Of a DNA stretch of 64,000 nucleotides, positions 47,993-59,676 are shown in pieces. Source of the DNA: Apiospora phragmitis. Taxonomy: Eukaryota > Ascomycota > Sordariomycetes > Amphisphaeriales > Apiosporaceae. The stretch lies in contig JAQQWL010000010.1 in the NCBI GenBank assembly GCA_038363925.1, positions 310,001-374,000 on the forward strand, given 5' to 3'. The notes under the pieces were generated by a model. That model was not told the DNA's origin. It saw only the letters and a program-made list of their open reading frames with translations, and did no database searches. The position numbers were made by a program, and so were the translations under genes. Positions within the stretch are counted from its first letter, which is position 1. Each line of letters starts with the position of its first letter.

Positions 47993-48787
47993 CTACGAAG
48001 GCACTCTCTCTTCTTTCTTAGCCAACCTGGCCTTCGCCTTCATTTCCAAGATGGGATAGACAGCCTTCTCCATGTCCACCCGAAGCCTCCCCCAGCTCGT
48101 ATGGATGCCCACGGCCTCCTCGAACGCCACCTTGGGCGACATCCCGGCGCCAGCCACCAGCTGCTCGCGCATCTCCGCCGGCACCGGCGCCGCGAGGACA
48201 CAGGCCGCCGTGACCCACTCCGGGTCGTCGCCGCTGGGTCTGAACCCAAACAGCAGCGTGACGCGGCGCAGCTGGGGGCAGTGCGCGGGGCCCAGCAGCG
48301 CCGGCAGCCGCAGGTACCACATGGGCGCCGCGCTGGGCGCGTCGACGAGCACGATGTGGCGCAGGCACGCGAGCGCGGCCGCCCGATCGGGGGGGCCCTG
48401 GATGGGCATGTAGGCGCCCGCCAGCGCTGTCCGCGATAGACTTTCGCCCGGCACGCCCAGGAACCGGGAGCTCTCCATGGCGATGACCTTGGCGCGGAAG
48501 AAGGCCGGCCGCCCGAGGCGGCGGAGGCGCTGGCTCACCGAGTTGGCCGCGAGCCAGTCGCGCTGGTGGTCCGGACGCAGGCTAAAGGGGTGCAGGGGCG
48601 TGCAGCGCTCGTCGCGCGAGCCGTCCGCGGCTTTGAGGACGGGGTACTTGTGGCCTGGGCCAACGAGGTACTGCTTCTTCGGATACGGGTTGTCGATGTA
48701 GAAGGTAGAGTCTCGGACCATGGCCAGGTCGAGAATGTGCTGGAGTATCTCGTCTGGAAGGCGGTCCAAGGGACATTTTGACATCAT
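47993..48787 (-). CDS. F-box-like protein
   Basis: Intact single-exon gene of 264 aa. The N-terminus CPLDRLPDEILQHILDLAMV is an F-box motif. The rest (RDWLAANSVSQRLRRLGRPA, FRAKVIAMESSRF, CLRHIVLVDAPS) resembles the linker and leucine-rich-like part of fungal F-box proteins, which select targets for SCF ubiquitin ligases. Two tandem ATGs start it (48787 and 48784). No partner gene nearby suggests a target. Confidence 0.75.
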   Translation of the reverse strand: MMSKCPLDRLPDEILQHILDLAMVRDSTFYIDNPYPKKQYLVGPGHKYPVLKAADGSRDERCTPLHPFSLRPDHQRDWLAANSVSQRLRRLGRPAFFRAKVIAMESSRFLGVPGESLSRTALAGAYMPIQGPPDRAAALACLRHIVLVDAPSAAPMWYLRLPALLGPAHCPQLRRVTLLFGFRPSGDDPEWVTAACVLAAPVPAEMREQLVAGAGMSPKVAFEEAVGIHTSWGRLRVDMEKAVYPILEMKAKARLAKKEERVPS

Positions 48788-49437
48788 GGCTGGCGGTGGG
48801 ATGATAAAGGGTGGTTATTTGGCCGAGTTGTTATTACAGTCGTGGATACAAAGAAGGGAGTATGTACCAAATAAATGTAGATGCATGCGGGGGTAATACG
48901 TCAATGCTGCTGGGCCACTTACTAATTATAGCGCAGGAGGATTGGAAGGATCAGGCATCATCAGGGGTTGGTCAGCTGTGGGGGTGGCAGTGCAAAAAAC
49001 GATCGACACAGGAAAATGAACAGACATTGGAGATCTTGAGCTTGAGGCATAGGCTACTTGGCCTGTAAACAAGCCTTTTGACTCCTAAGGCTATGGCATA
49101 GGCTGAAAATTCAAAAGTGGCGTCTAGGAAAACATGTTAAAGAGTCAGAGTTGATGTTTAAGTAGCATTGAATAATGAGAGAGACCAATGTACAAATATC
49201 TAGCTAACCCCTGGTAATAGCAGCAACGAAAGACAGTCTATAAGAAAAATCCATAACATTGGCACATGATTCCCCGTGAACAAACCCCGACCGACCCCTT
49301 AAAACATGGAATGATTCGATGCCGTCCGAATTGACCTCCGCCAAACAACCAAGAGTGCGACATTGCTGCCGGTTTCTGGTGCAACACGCCCTCATGTTTT
49401 GACACCGATTCAGACAGTAAAGAGCATGCATCACTCC
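48788..49437. other. Intergenic region
   Basis: Upstream region of the F-box gene and 3' flank of the secreted protein gene. No gene seen. Confidence 0.4.
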
Positions 49438-50169
49438 TTAGGCGGGCATCCCGTCGCACATGCCGGCCCATCGGGTCACCCGCTTGAAGTCGAGGTCTTC
49501 CGGGACGTCCCGGGAGGCGTACTTGCGCACGTTGACGGGCTTGGGGCAGGTGTCGTCGCGCGAGCGCTTGCCGGGGACGCCGGCGCCGATGTCGGCCGGG
49601 TTGAAGAAGCCGTTGGCGCGCTGCAGGACGCCGACGACGCCGCCGTCCTGCCGACCCCACGCCGTGATGGCGTCGCGCAGGTTCTGCAGGTCGGCCGCGC
49701 TGGGCTGCTGGGGGAAGTGAAACCCGAACCCCCAGAGGTTGGCGGCCTGGCCCTGGCCGTAGACGGCGCCGATCTGCGCACCGACGCCGAACAGGTGGTC
49801 GAGGTACAGGTTGTAAGCGCCCCGGTACTGCGGCAGGTGGCCCTTGACCCACTCGACCCAGTTGTACAGCAGCATCTGCGCCGGGGTGCCCTCGCTGTGC
49901 TCCGCGATCAGGTTCTGCAGCTCGGCCGGCAGCTGCGTGATGGCCTGCATGGGCCCGCCGATGAGGTAGACGAGCGTGCCGGACGGGGACCACTGCAGCA
50001 TCTGGCGGCCTGAGGCGCGCTTGGCGATGTCGAGGTCGCCGCTGGCGAACGCTTCTTCGCTGCTGCTTTCCGGCTGCGGGTGCGCGAGGGCGGCGTCGGA
50101 CGTCGGAAGGGCATGCACACTCGCCATGAGCGTGGCGCCAAGGAAGAGGATCTTCTTGAAGGAAACCAT
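49438..50169 (-). CDS. Secreted protein with Kex2-type propeptide
   Basis: Intact single exon of 243 aa. The signal peptide is MVSFKKILFLGATLMASVHA. A short acidic propeptide (PESSSEEAFASGDLDIAKR) ends in KR, a Kex2-type cleavage site near residue 51. The mature part has LVYLIGGPMQAITQLPAELQ, YRGAYNLYLDHLFGVGAQIG and a C-terminal tail with two Cys (CPKPVNVRKY, GMCDGMPA). I do not recognise the family; a host- or environment-facing secreted protein is inferred from signal and propeptide only. Confidence 0.8.
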   Translation of the reverse strand: MVSFKKILFLGATLMASVHALPTSDAALAHPQPESSSEEAFASGDLDIAKRASGRQMLQWSPSGTLVYLIGGPMQAITQLPAELQNLIAEHSEGTPAQMLLYNWVEWVKGHLPQYRGAYNLYLDHLFGVGAQIGAVYGQGQAANLWGFGFHFPQQPSAADLQNLRDAITAWGRQDGGVVGVLQRANGFFNPADIGAGVPGKRSRDDTCPKPVNVRKYASRDVPEDLDFKRVTRWAGMCDGMPA

Positions 50170-51780
50170 CTTGGTAGTGTCCAGGAGTTGGTGACGATGG
50201 CTGGGTGTCTTGATGTGTGGATACGTGGTTGTGTATTTTCAAGTGCTCTGTGGTCTTACAGGGGCCAACAAGAAAATGTGTATTGAACAAGTTGGATCTT
50301 GGAAGTATTTGATGTAATGAAGATGCTGAATTATGAACAAAACCTTCGTGGCATCGCGCTTGCTTTTATATCCGTTTTCCTTTGCACCCTTGCTACAATA
50401 CGGGCGGCGCCGTCACCGAAAGCACTAAAAATAGCCAAGAAGTAGACCGTGCGAGGGCAGAAGGCAGAAAGATGTTGGCAAACGAGCAAGTGATTGACGA
50501 TCTTCCCATGCTGAAATCCTTCGAGCAATTCCTGTTTATCCTGAAGTTCACCGTCGTGAAGTCAATAGTCCTCCTAGATGATCGGCCGAGGGCCTCCTGG
50601 TAATAGTTTAGCGCAGCACATCCCAATACAGCGCCGTAGGATTCTTCCCCGGCGCGGGGGTCAGTCGATCGGCGGTTAAAAACAAGCATTTGCCCAGAAG
50701 GAGGTTCCGTGCCACCGCCACACTGGAAATCTTCTACATTTAGGGAGTCCGGCACCTGGGGGCTGTTTCAACCCTGGTATTCAGCTCCCTTTCGAATTGC
50801 CTCGAACTACATTATAAATGCAATCTCTATCACTATGGTCATTTTACGGTGATGTCAGAGTAATGCTACGCCCCTCGGTGCCTCTTTCTAGCCGTTTGGA
50901 ATCCCTCCGGGCCCTCCGAGCTGCGTCGTTACGCGCCCCCTCTTGAATATGAGGAGGGGCTAGAAAATTTGCCGAGCAACACCCAGTTGCAAGAGCGCAT
51001 GTTGATGACATGAAGTGATTTCCACCACCTGATGGCGTGTATTGTGATTCAAATCCTACACGAACGACTGGCCTAGTGATACCAAAAGGTTTAAGGGTAT
51101 GTATTTGAGGCAGAGTCGCGAAGCGCGACAAGCGCCGGGAGTGCCGTTCACTGTGCTGTGATCGCCATTCCTCAACCCATGAACCAACACTGCAATCCGA
51201 AAGGCCTACGCCGCATCCGCATAGTCAGTTTTAATATATCAGAGTTTCCCTCCCAGCACATATGACGTACCTACTAACGCCACAGGATCCTGGGACTTTA
51301 ATAATAGCATATGGTTGAAAGGTTTGGCAGCTTTCCCACCAATCACCAGGAAGATTGTCAACTTCTCAACTGCCTCAAGTATGATAGGCATCACCGACAC
51401 CACATCTGTGAAGGTCGCCATCTATGGCTTCACCCTGGGCCTTAGCCTGATCCTATGGGATGAGTCTCCCATGATTTGCGCGCCGATCGACGACAACCAA
51501 TAATAGAACCAAGGAAGAAGGGGTTGTCCTAAAGACCGTATCACTAGGCTTAGCATTGCAGATGACTTCACGGCTCTGAGAAAACATCTTTGAGGAAGGA
51601 CATGGCGTTTCTTTCCGCGATCTATAAAGGGTCGCGATGCGTCCACCCAAGTCTACCCCTTTTTCGCAATCATTATCACATCCCATAAGCTCAATTTGAA
51701 AACACTACTCTACTACCTATCTGTCATCAGTCTATATATATCCAATCTTACTCTCTACTTCAGCATTCCAAGTCTTCAAA
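50170..51780. other. Intergenic region between two secreted protein genes
   Basis: About 1.6 kb with no supported gene. The last 100 bp, ending in a TC-rich leader, is the probable promoter of the gene at 51781. Confidence 0.45.
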
Positions 51781-52540
51781 ATGTACTCCAAGTCTTTCTT
51801 CGCTGCCTTCCTTCTTACCGGCCTCGTTGCCGGCAGCCCCATGCCCGGGAAGAACCAGCCCATCACCGACGCCGAGTGGGCGGCGCTCAAATCCGGCGGA
51901 CTGAGGGCGCGATCCCCTAAGTCCGTCAACAAGCCCATCACCGACGCCGAGTGGACGGCGCTCAAGTCTGGCGGGCTCAAGACACGTGACGACGGCGAGC
52001 TGGAGGCGCGCGACAGCAAGATGAACTGCGGCCACTTGGTCACCGGCAGTGGCGGCAGCAACGGACACGGCAAATGGATCCCCGTCGCGCAGTTCAGCAA
52101 AGTTGCCGACGAGTTCTGTAAGTGACACACACCCATGTTCCAAATCGCGTTGAAGACCGAAGTTAGTAACTGATGCATTCATTACAGGCAGCGGGTATGT
52201 CGGAACGGACATCTCCAAGGGCCACGAGACCAGTGACACCTACCCCATCACTCTGACCAACCAGAAGGACGACAAGAAGACCGGGTCTCCGGGTAACATC
52301 GTGTTTGCCATCTACAACACGGAGCGCGATGGCACCTACGTCGTCGACCATGACACGTGCATGAAGGCCATGAAGGCGCCCCTGGGCAGCCACGCGGTCA
52401 AGCGCGAGGACGGAGAGGACCACGTGTACCTCAGCAAGAGGGACGATTGCTACGGAAAGAAGCACAATGACTACGAGGGAGGCTACTGGAAGGTGGATGG
52501 CATTGGTGCTTTTGGTAGCGAAGTATATGCTTCTTCTTAG
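51781..52540 (+). CDS. Small secreted protein with two-copy PITDAEW repeat
   Basis: Predicted secreted protein of 229 aa. Exons 51781-52117 and 52188-52540 have a 70-nt intron (GTAAGT donor, TTACAG acceptor). The signal peptide is MYSKSFFAAFLLTGLVAG. The N-terminal region repeats a motif twice: QPITDAEWAALKSGGLRAR and KPITDAEWTALKSGGLKTR. The rest is a globular domain with four Cys (MNCGHL, DEFCSG, HDTCMK, DDCYG) and two internal KR sites. The repeats look like a propeptide region rather than the mature protein. Function not recognised; the gene lies 137 bp upstream of the transposon. Confidence 0.82.
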
Positions 52541-52677
52541 ATTGCTCCAGCCCGAATTTGACCGGACTTTTGACTTGTCTAAAAAGGCTTTGAGGTGTAT
52601 GTTGGAGTAAGGGTCGCTTTCCTACTTACTTTGTATAGTATGTGTTTGGGTTGGGATCACAATCGTTTAGGACTATA

Positions 52678-54599
52678 AGCCAGCTGACGGTGCTACGGTC
52701 ACCCTATGCAACGGCGACCCCTAAATTTAGATAGCCCCTGATAGCATCACATATAAATTAGTATATTAACCAGTCAGCTTTTGATTTATAGTCAATTGAA
52801 TAATACCATCGTCTTCTTTTTCTTTTCCTCTTTCCGATGGGCCGTAAACTTAACGAGTCAGTACTGCAACGCGCGATTTAGGATGTTATAAATAGCTCGT
52901 TAATGAAACAAGCCGCCGAGAAGTATAATGTCCCTGGAATAACTCTGAGGGCTCGGATTCACGGCCGCAAGACTATAAAATAACGGAATGAGTCCTTCTA
53001 AGCCTTAATAATAGCGGAAGAGTTTTAGATCGTGACTTGGTGCCTTGCGTAATATAATCTAGGCTGCTTACCGGCGTACGTTATCTTCCGGATATTCGCT
53101 TAACGGATTTTTTAAGTTAACGGGATTAATATAATACTCGGTAAATATTAGGTTAAAAGATTTATTACTCGCTATTTATTTATCGGTATTATTTTTTTTA
53201 AAAGGATAGATTTTTTAAAGCTTAACGTAACTTTCGTAAAGAAAATTATCGAGTTTTTCGAGCGGCTTAATAATCCTATTTTAGAATCGATCCTTTCGGA
53301 GTTTCGGTTTAACGTCGACGAGATCGGTAACTAGCTCGGCTATAGAACGAATATAATAATTATTAGACCTGCTGGAATAAAGAGAATATTAGTTGCAAAC
53401 TCCCTTAACCGAGAATGGGCTTCTACGGTTAAATATAATAACGCTTTAAGCCGAGCCTTGCCTCTTCTTATTATATTTAAAGGTTAATAGGTCTAGTAGT
53501 AATAGTTTCCGGAGGAAGAGGACTCGCTAACGGATATTATAAAGGATTAGGTCTTTACGGCATCCCCTAAAGGCTATACTAATAAGGAGCTGGCCTTAAT
53601 ATAATTAAATGAGGTCTTTATCCCTTATATAAAGCTTAAAAATAAGGACTAATAACGGCTTATTATCCTAAATAGCCACGTTAGCCACGTAAACGAGGAC
53701 TTTATTATAACGTGCTTAAAGTATAAGATATAGCTTCTCTTCCTTCCGGTATATTCGTCGCACTTATTATAACACCTAGATCTTAATCCTTTTAATATAT
53801 TAAAAAATACTTATTACCGGAAAATAACCCTATACTATATAAAGCTTAATAATATAAATATAAGTAAGAAAGACTTTTTTCGATATTACGAGCTAACTAA
53901 AAGGTTTATTTTTTAGCCGTATATAATAGCTAGCGGCTAAGCCGTAACTAGTATATTCCTTCGTAATATTAATAAGCCCCTTAATAACCGGAACCGGAGG
54001 ATAGAAGACTAGGTAAAGGCAGGACTATTTAAGCCTCCCCCCGACGTTTCTAATAAACAATTCTCCTTTACAGCGTTATTAACACCTACGAACAGCCGCT
54101 AAATTAAAGAGTTAACGGATACGCTTAATAATAATAATAATACTATTTTCGATAGCGCGACGCGCCGGGTTTTATTCCGGAAGCTTTAAAAGAGTCTAGA
54201 TATTTTGAACGGCTAGATCGGCTAACTAGAGCACGAGAAGTTAGTTTTAAAAGGTAATCTAGAGAAAAAAGAGGTAAAAAGAGGAAAAGAGTAATACTTA
54301 ACCCTAACCAGAAGTTTGCGCGTATACGAGATGCCATAGTAATTAAGAGGGAGATAAATAACGTTACACCGGAACCCCAGGCTGTTACTCCTCTATCGTC
54401 GGCGCCGGAAGCCGTTATAATTAAATCTAACTTTAAATCTAAAATTAAGAGTATTATAGAAGCGTTTCGAGACTGAAACGGTGTTTTTAAGATTTTGTAT
54501 TAATTTTTAATTAAATTATTCGTATTATTATTATGTAGTATTGTTATTAGTTTTTAGGGTCGCCGTTATATGGGGTGACCGTAGCACCGTTAGCTGGCT
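52678..54599 (+). mobile_element. Fot1/pogo-type DNA transposon, heavily RIP-mutated
   Basis: A 1,922-bp element. Both ends carry inverted repeats beginning AGCCAGCT(G/A)ACGGTGCTAC (52678 onward; complement ending at 54599), imperfect over about 40 bp. TA lies on both sides (52676-52677, 54600-54601) as the target duplication. A transposase start remains at 52837 (MGRKLNESVLQRAI, then AAEKYNVP and ARIHGRKT), which matches the Fot1/pogo helix-turn-helix N-terminus. Further on, stops are dense and the DNA is very AT-rich with many TpA, as expected after repeat-induced point mutation. It cannot code for an active transposase. Confidence 0.85.
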
Positions 54600-54601
54600 T
54601 A

Positions 54602-55112
54602 AACATTATCTGTTTCGTTATAATTACACCACTGGTTTTATATAAATGTGATAACAGAATTTATTTAACATCACGCGCGATGGAGATTTAATATGTAGTA
54701 AAGCAAATAACGATTTACGTGTCGCTCCGTGGATGAGAACGGATATCTAATCAAATAATTACGGCGTATAACTCATAGTTCACTTCTGCTGTCCGCGCGT
54801 GGCCCCGAGATAAGAGATAATGCGACGGCTAACCATGCATGAGGCAGCCATAACATTCATGAATCTTGAGACCACAGGGATTCAAAATGACACTGCCTTG
54901 GGGCTGAATCTTGCTCAACCGGTTTTCCATGCTTTATTTGGAACGGAACTGGAACTGGCCGGGTGGGGTGGTATTCTTCCAACCTGAAGTATTCAATGTT
55001 GGTAGGTATTCGCTTGGAGGGGTGGTCACATCGATCGTGCAGGAGAGTCAGCGAATGCATTGGCTGTCGTTCAATTGGGGTCCGTTAGAGAGTATGACTC
55101 TCGCGCTCTAGC
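54602..55112. other. Intergenic region next to the transposon
   Basis: No gene supported. Less AT-rich than the transposon, which marks the sharp element boundary. Confidence 0.4.
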
Positions 55113-55199
55113 GAGGGGTCCATTGGTAATGTAGCATGAATGGGGGTCCATTGACAACGTAGGATGAGCGAGGTAGTTCATTGACAACGTAAGATCAGC
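55113..55199. repeat. Three-copy tandem repeat of about 30 bp
   Basis: Copies near 55114, 55142 and 55170 share (G)GTCCATTGACAACGTAGGATGA-like sequence with a few differences. A weaker copy may lie just before, near 55077. No coding role seen. Confidence 0.6.
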
Positions 55200-55484
55200 T
55201 TGTATGCGTCGATTCCCCACCTTGGCCCGTACATCCCGCCCCCAGCTGGCAATCTGACAGGCAAGACTCTACAGCATGATACGAAGCAGCTTCATGAGTG
55301 CGGCCGCACGCCCCAAAGGCAGGACAATAGTGATTCTCGAATATAGCACAGGACACAGGGCAGCATAGAAAGCCATGTCGTCCTCGCATGTGTGTATATT
55401 AGCCAAGCCTATCCCGCTGCGTTCGCGCTGATCTCTTCATGTATTCGGACATCAGAAATAACAGTAATTACGCAATCTATACCA

Positions 55485-57615
55485 ATGGAGTGCCAAGAAC
55501 ATGAGAGCCATGGGCAGTCTATGGATGTTCCTAGGCTTCGATTATTTCCGAGTCCGTCAGATAGTAACACAAAGGAAAGCTCCCGCAGCATCAAGTTTGA
55601 GGTAAAGTAGCAAGACACCGCATGTCATCCCGTTCAGTGAAGGTCTAACATTTTCAAGCTGTTCTTCGATCTCTGGTTCGTTGCTAATATACAGATTCTT
55701 GCCGAGGTAAATTATGCAGACCGCCATATAACTATTGGTGTATTGACAAAGTGAAGGACAAGAAAATCATCGAGCCCGCGGATATAAGAACTTATCTCGG
55801 GTTCCTTTGGTGGGATCCCCATTGTGTTATCCTAGTCCATCTAATTTTAACACTACCGGCAGCATCCTCTGGTTCACGTGGTTCATCGTGCGCATATTTG
55901 ACGTCCGTTTCATGACGGACAGCATCTTCGAGCGCGTCATCCGTATCATCCAGGTCTCCTGCATGTTGGGATTTACCATTGTGGTATCTACTTTCGACCC
56001 TGAAGACCCGTTCAAGGACATTGTGGATACAGCAGATAAGAACAGTCTGGATATGAATACGTTCCAGATCTTATGTTTGCAACTCCGTCCCCTGTTACAT
56101 ATAGCAATCGACTAATACAGATCATGAAGGTCTTATACTCATGACGGTACGTATATCCCTTGTGGCCCAGTACTGCAGCATTTACTGGTTTTGTTACCAA
56201 GGAAATAAACACGGCAGCAATCACATTAAGCCCACGGGTCGTGGCAAGCCTTTGCTGGCGGCTGCAGCTATACACTTTGTTGCAGCCATGATCTATCTGG
56301 GCATTTCTTCGCTTTTCAACTATAATCGCGACAGCCCACTGTATATCGTGTGGTACATTGGCTCCGCCATGGAGGCCACCCTTCAACTCGGTCTTGCCTG
56401 TCGATACGAAGAGCTCAGATTCGATGATACCAAGCTGACAGAACGCTTGGCTGTATTCACTGTTGTTGTTCTCGGAGAAGGAGTATCAGAGACCACCAAG
56501 ACCATTCTACTCGTCGTTCAACTTGGTGGGAAATCCAGTGAGTGCCAATAGACTTCCGAGAAATGGTTTCTTACTAATTTGATGGAAGATCCGACCATAG
56601 CTGGTATATTCATTTCCGCAGTTGCGACCACGTACTTTCTGTATTTGCTCTACTTCGACTGGATGAACCACGAGACTCTAAGTGGACACCGACAACTCAT
56701 CTACTCGCTTCTTCACTTCCCTTTACATGCGGCTCTTCTGCTACTAGGAACCGGTTCCGCATTGTTCATAAAATTCTGGAAAGCAGTAAGATGACTTGAA
56801 AATCTAACTTTTGAACGGCGGAGCTTATTCTCAAGGCTAGAACAGTATAATGCCTCATTACCATTCGATCCAGGACTATAATGACCGGATATCGAGTTGG
56901 AGCAAGACTGAAGTCGGAGAGTCTAAGTTCTCAAATAAGAGTGCAGCGATTGCCGAAAGCATATGGAACCTAACCATGGGCAATGATGCTGAATATCCCA
57001 GCAAATACATCAGCACTTGGAACGATGTTTCCGTAGCTTTGGACAATATCAGATCAATTCCAGATTGGTTCTGGAACTCCACTCATGAGACGAACATAAC
57101 CGAATACCGAAGGTTATCCTCGATATACTACAGCTCAGCCGATACTGTTATACTAGCAGTCCATGATTCGGTTTTTGCTACCTACGAGCTTGAAGCAAAG
57201 AAGTGGAGCAAGTCCAGTGTCAACTCATCAAGATCAGAGAAGATGTATAGTCGTATGGAAACCACGGTACGAGCTTCGTTGGACCCTCCCCATCCTTCTC
57301 TTCTCCCCCGGCGGCCCTTCTCAGTGGGCTAATATCTTACGTATATAGTTCCAATACGTGTATGCTTCTGCCGGAGCAGCCCTGTTGCTCATGATTGTCT
57401 TGCAAGCCCTTACTCTTCCCAGGCGGCGCCGATCATCATTCAACTACATCCGGTTGAGTCTCTTCGTACTAGCAGGTCTCTTTCTTAGCCTGTTCCCGTT
57501 AATTTCGATTAGCAAGGACAAGGCCGGCGAGGACAATTTTATCCAAGGACCCTGGGTTTTACCAACAATCTGCTTGGTCGTCTTCGTCGTCTTTGTGCTC
57601 ACCCATTTACACTAG
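55485..57615 (+). CDS. LtrA-like (low temperature requirement A) membrane protein
   Basis: Predicted 576-aa multi-span membrane protein of the LtrA family, whose function in fungi is unknown. The family motif FELFFDLWFVANIQ appears at the first exon junction. Then come LGFLCILWFTWFIVRIFDVR and RIIQVSCMLGFTIVV, followed by LTERLAVFTVVVLGEGVSE and YFDWMNHETLSGHRQLIYS. Eight exons fit: 55485-55601, 55659-55706, 55763-55809, 55863-56074, 56121-56537, 56589-56785, 56841-57266 and 57349-57615. They sum to exactly 577 codons, and every intron (46-82 nt) keeps the frame, so the gene is intact. The donors at 56075 (GTTTGC) and the acceptor before 55763 are the least certain. Confidence 0.85.
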
Positions 57616-58999
57616 CCGCCCTTTCAGTTTCCAACATTTTCGAAGGGGGGCAAAAACATTGGAGGCGACTGCCCGCCGAGTACATCAGTTTAGAAAGCCT
57701 AGCACTTTGAGATGGCCAGGCCATAACCATGACAACTGTCGGAGTAACGTCGGCTCTTCACACAGCTGCATCAGTCTACAGAGTATTGAGCAGCAGAGTG
57801 AACGGTAAGAGCAGGCGGTTGCTGTCGCAAAAGTGAAATGACAAATTTGCGGCTGCAATAGGGGTATATACCGCAAGGGATGCTTCCGAAACCATACACT
57901 TATGTAACTGATAAGTAGTTGCGCGAGGCTCCATATAGAACCATGAAGGACATGACGAGTATCGTTTACATCTGGGAAGAGGACATTTGTAGGACTCGTA
58001 TAGATAAACCCCCCAAATGAAGGGGCGAAAGCAACCAACTCACAATTGAAGCACTTGGTGCCGATATAAACGTCATCTTTATTAAATCACGTAGCTACTT
58101 ACATTTAAGAGGATGTTGGCTGCGACTTGGTGGTCGGGTCTGACTAATATGATCTGCCTGGGTCCTCTTGGCAACAGACGGGGAGAGAGCCAGCTCAGTG
58201 CTGATTTGCAGGACTGAGGACGATTTCAGTGAGTGCAGCCTTTGACGTCGTACATTCCGACATGCAGGCCAGAGGCTGGAGAAACCGGAGTCGACGCACC
58301 ACTCATTGTTGCCGTTCACCCCCGTTGCCGTCCTGTTAGGAGCAGGTGCGCGGAGGCGGTTATGCGAAGCTACGCTGGCTTCCTCGGGCGCCTAGGCGCT
58401 TACGCCACGGGCCTAATGCCCTAAAACTCCACCTGCGGCAAGCCCTACTCGAGCCTACCTAATGTATGAATTGGTGGGGGGCGCGAAACCACCGACACTA
58501 AGCTCCCGGCATTAGGTAAGCAAGGACTGGGTGGCTCATAACCCGGAGCAAATGTACAGACCAATCACGGTTTTTTCTCTTGATAAAGCGCTAATGATGT
58601 CAAGGTGCAGCCTCCCCCTTTGGTACGGCCGAAGAAAATGGAGGTGATGGCTGGAACATTCATGACTTGGCTGGCGATCGACAGTCCAGAATCGACGATT
58701 TCTCTCCATAAAAAGCGTCATCGACCGTGGGCACCCGCCAATCGGTGCAAAGTCCCGGGAATCAATTACAGCCTCATTGCAACGTTGCCGCTTGTCATAC
58801 GTTCATCGATATAAAAATACAGTCTTAGATCACGATCTCTTCCATTTATAACTGCAGTCCTGTCTATCCGTCCACTCACTAACCACAAGCACATCAACAT
58901 TTCCATATTAGATCCTTATTAACTGTGTAGTGACATTCATTTCTTGCTTGGCCCATATTTTTCCACCGTCCTCCTATTTTCGCAGATATAAAATCAACC
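57616..58999. other. Intergenic region
   Basis: About 1.4 kb. It holds short palindromes such as GCGCCTAGGCGC at 58388-58399. The last 250 bp is the leader of the SMP gene. No gene seen. Confidence 0.45.
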
Positions 59000-59676
59000 A
59001 TGTCTCGCGCCATGTTGACAAGAAGCCTTCGGTTGACTCCTTCCACCCTCAATCGAACAGCTTTCGCCAACAAACCACTCAACAACTTCCACACTTTCGT
59101 CAAGATGGCCAGCAACAAGCTCAACTCGGAAACCATCTCCGACATTACCGCTCGTGAGAAAGAGATCACCGGCCAGGACGACCCCGTGAAGGGCGGGCCG
59201 ACCGCCCAGGCCCAGAAGCATGCCAACCAGACCGTGAACCCCGGCGCCGTCTCCGACATTACCCAAGGCGAGAGAAAGTTGACTGGTGCCGAGGGTCCCC
59301 TTCAGGGCGGTCCTGCCGCCGTGGCTCAGAGCATGGCTACTCAGGTACGTTTCTCCCCAAACTGAGCTGCCTCATTGATCCATCCAGTACTAATATCCCG
59401 TTCCAGCAAGCCCAAGCCGGTGGCGCCCATGCCTCAGGCAAGCTGGATTCCGAGACCATCTCGCACATCACCTCAGCCGAGAAGGAATTGACCGGCCACG
59501 ACCGGCCCGTCAAGGGCGGTCCCACTGCCCAGGCCCAGAAGCACGCCAAGGAGCCCATCACCAGCGAGGCCCTCCATGACATCACCGAGGCCGAGAAGAA
59601 GGTGACGGGTGGCGATCGCGTGCCCGGCGGCCCTACGGCCACGGCGCAGAGCGAGCTTGCCAAGTCTCGTCAGTAG
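59000..59676 (+). CDS. Seed-maturation-protein (SMP) repeat protein, likely mitochondrial form
   Basis: 204-aa protein with four SMP-like repeats. Each has the pattern (S)(E)xISDITxxEKxxTGxxxPVKGGPTAxAQ, at residues about 40-78, 80-112, 125-162 and 165-198. SMP/LEA-type proteins are linked to desiccation and stress tolerance. Exons 59000-59344 and 59407-59676 flank a 62-nt intron. The first 35 residues (MSRAMLTRSLRLTPSTLNRT...) are basic and amphipathic, as in mitochondrial targeting peptides. A second ATG at 59105 (MASNKLNSET) would start a form without the leader. Confidence 0.82.

Noticed and set aside
49238..50290. Minus-strand open frame of 350 codons overlapping the secreted protein gene
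   Set aside because: Arg/Ala/Pro-rich out-of-frame reading of the same GC-rich exon; the other frame has a signal peptide and normal composition.
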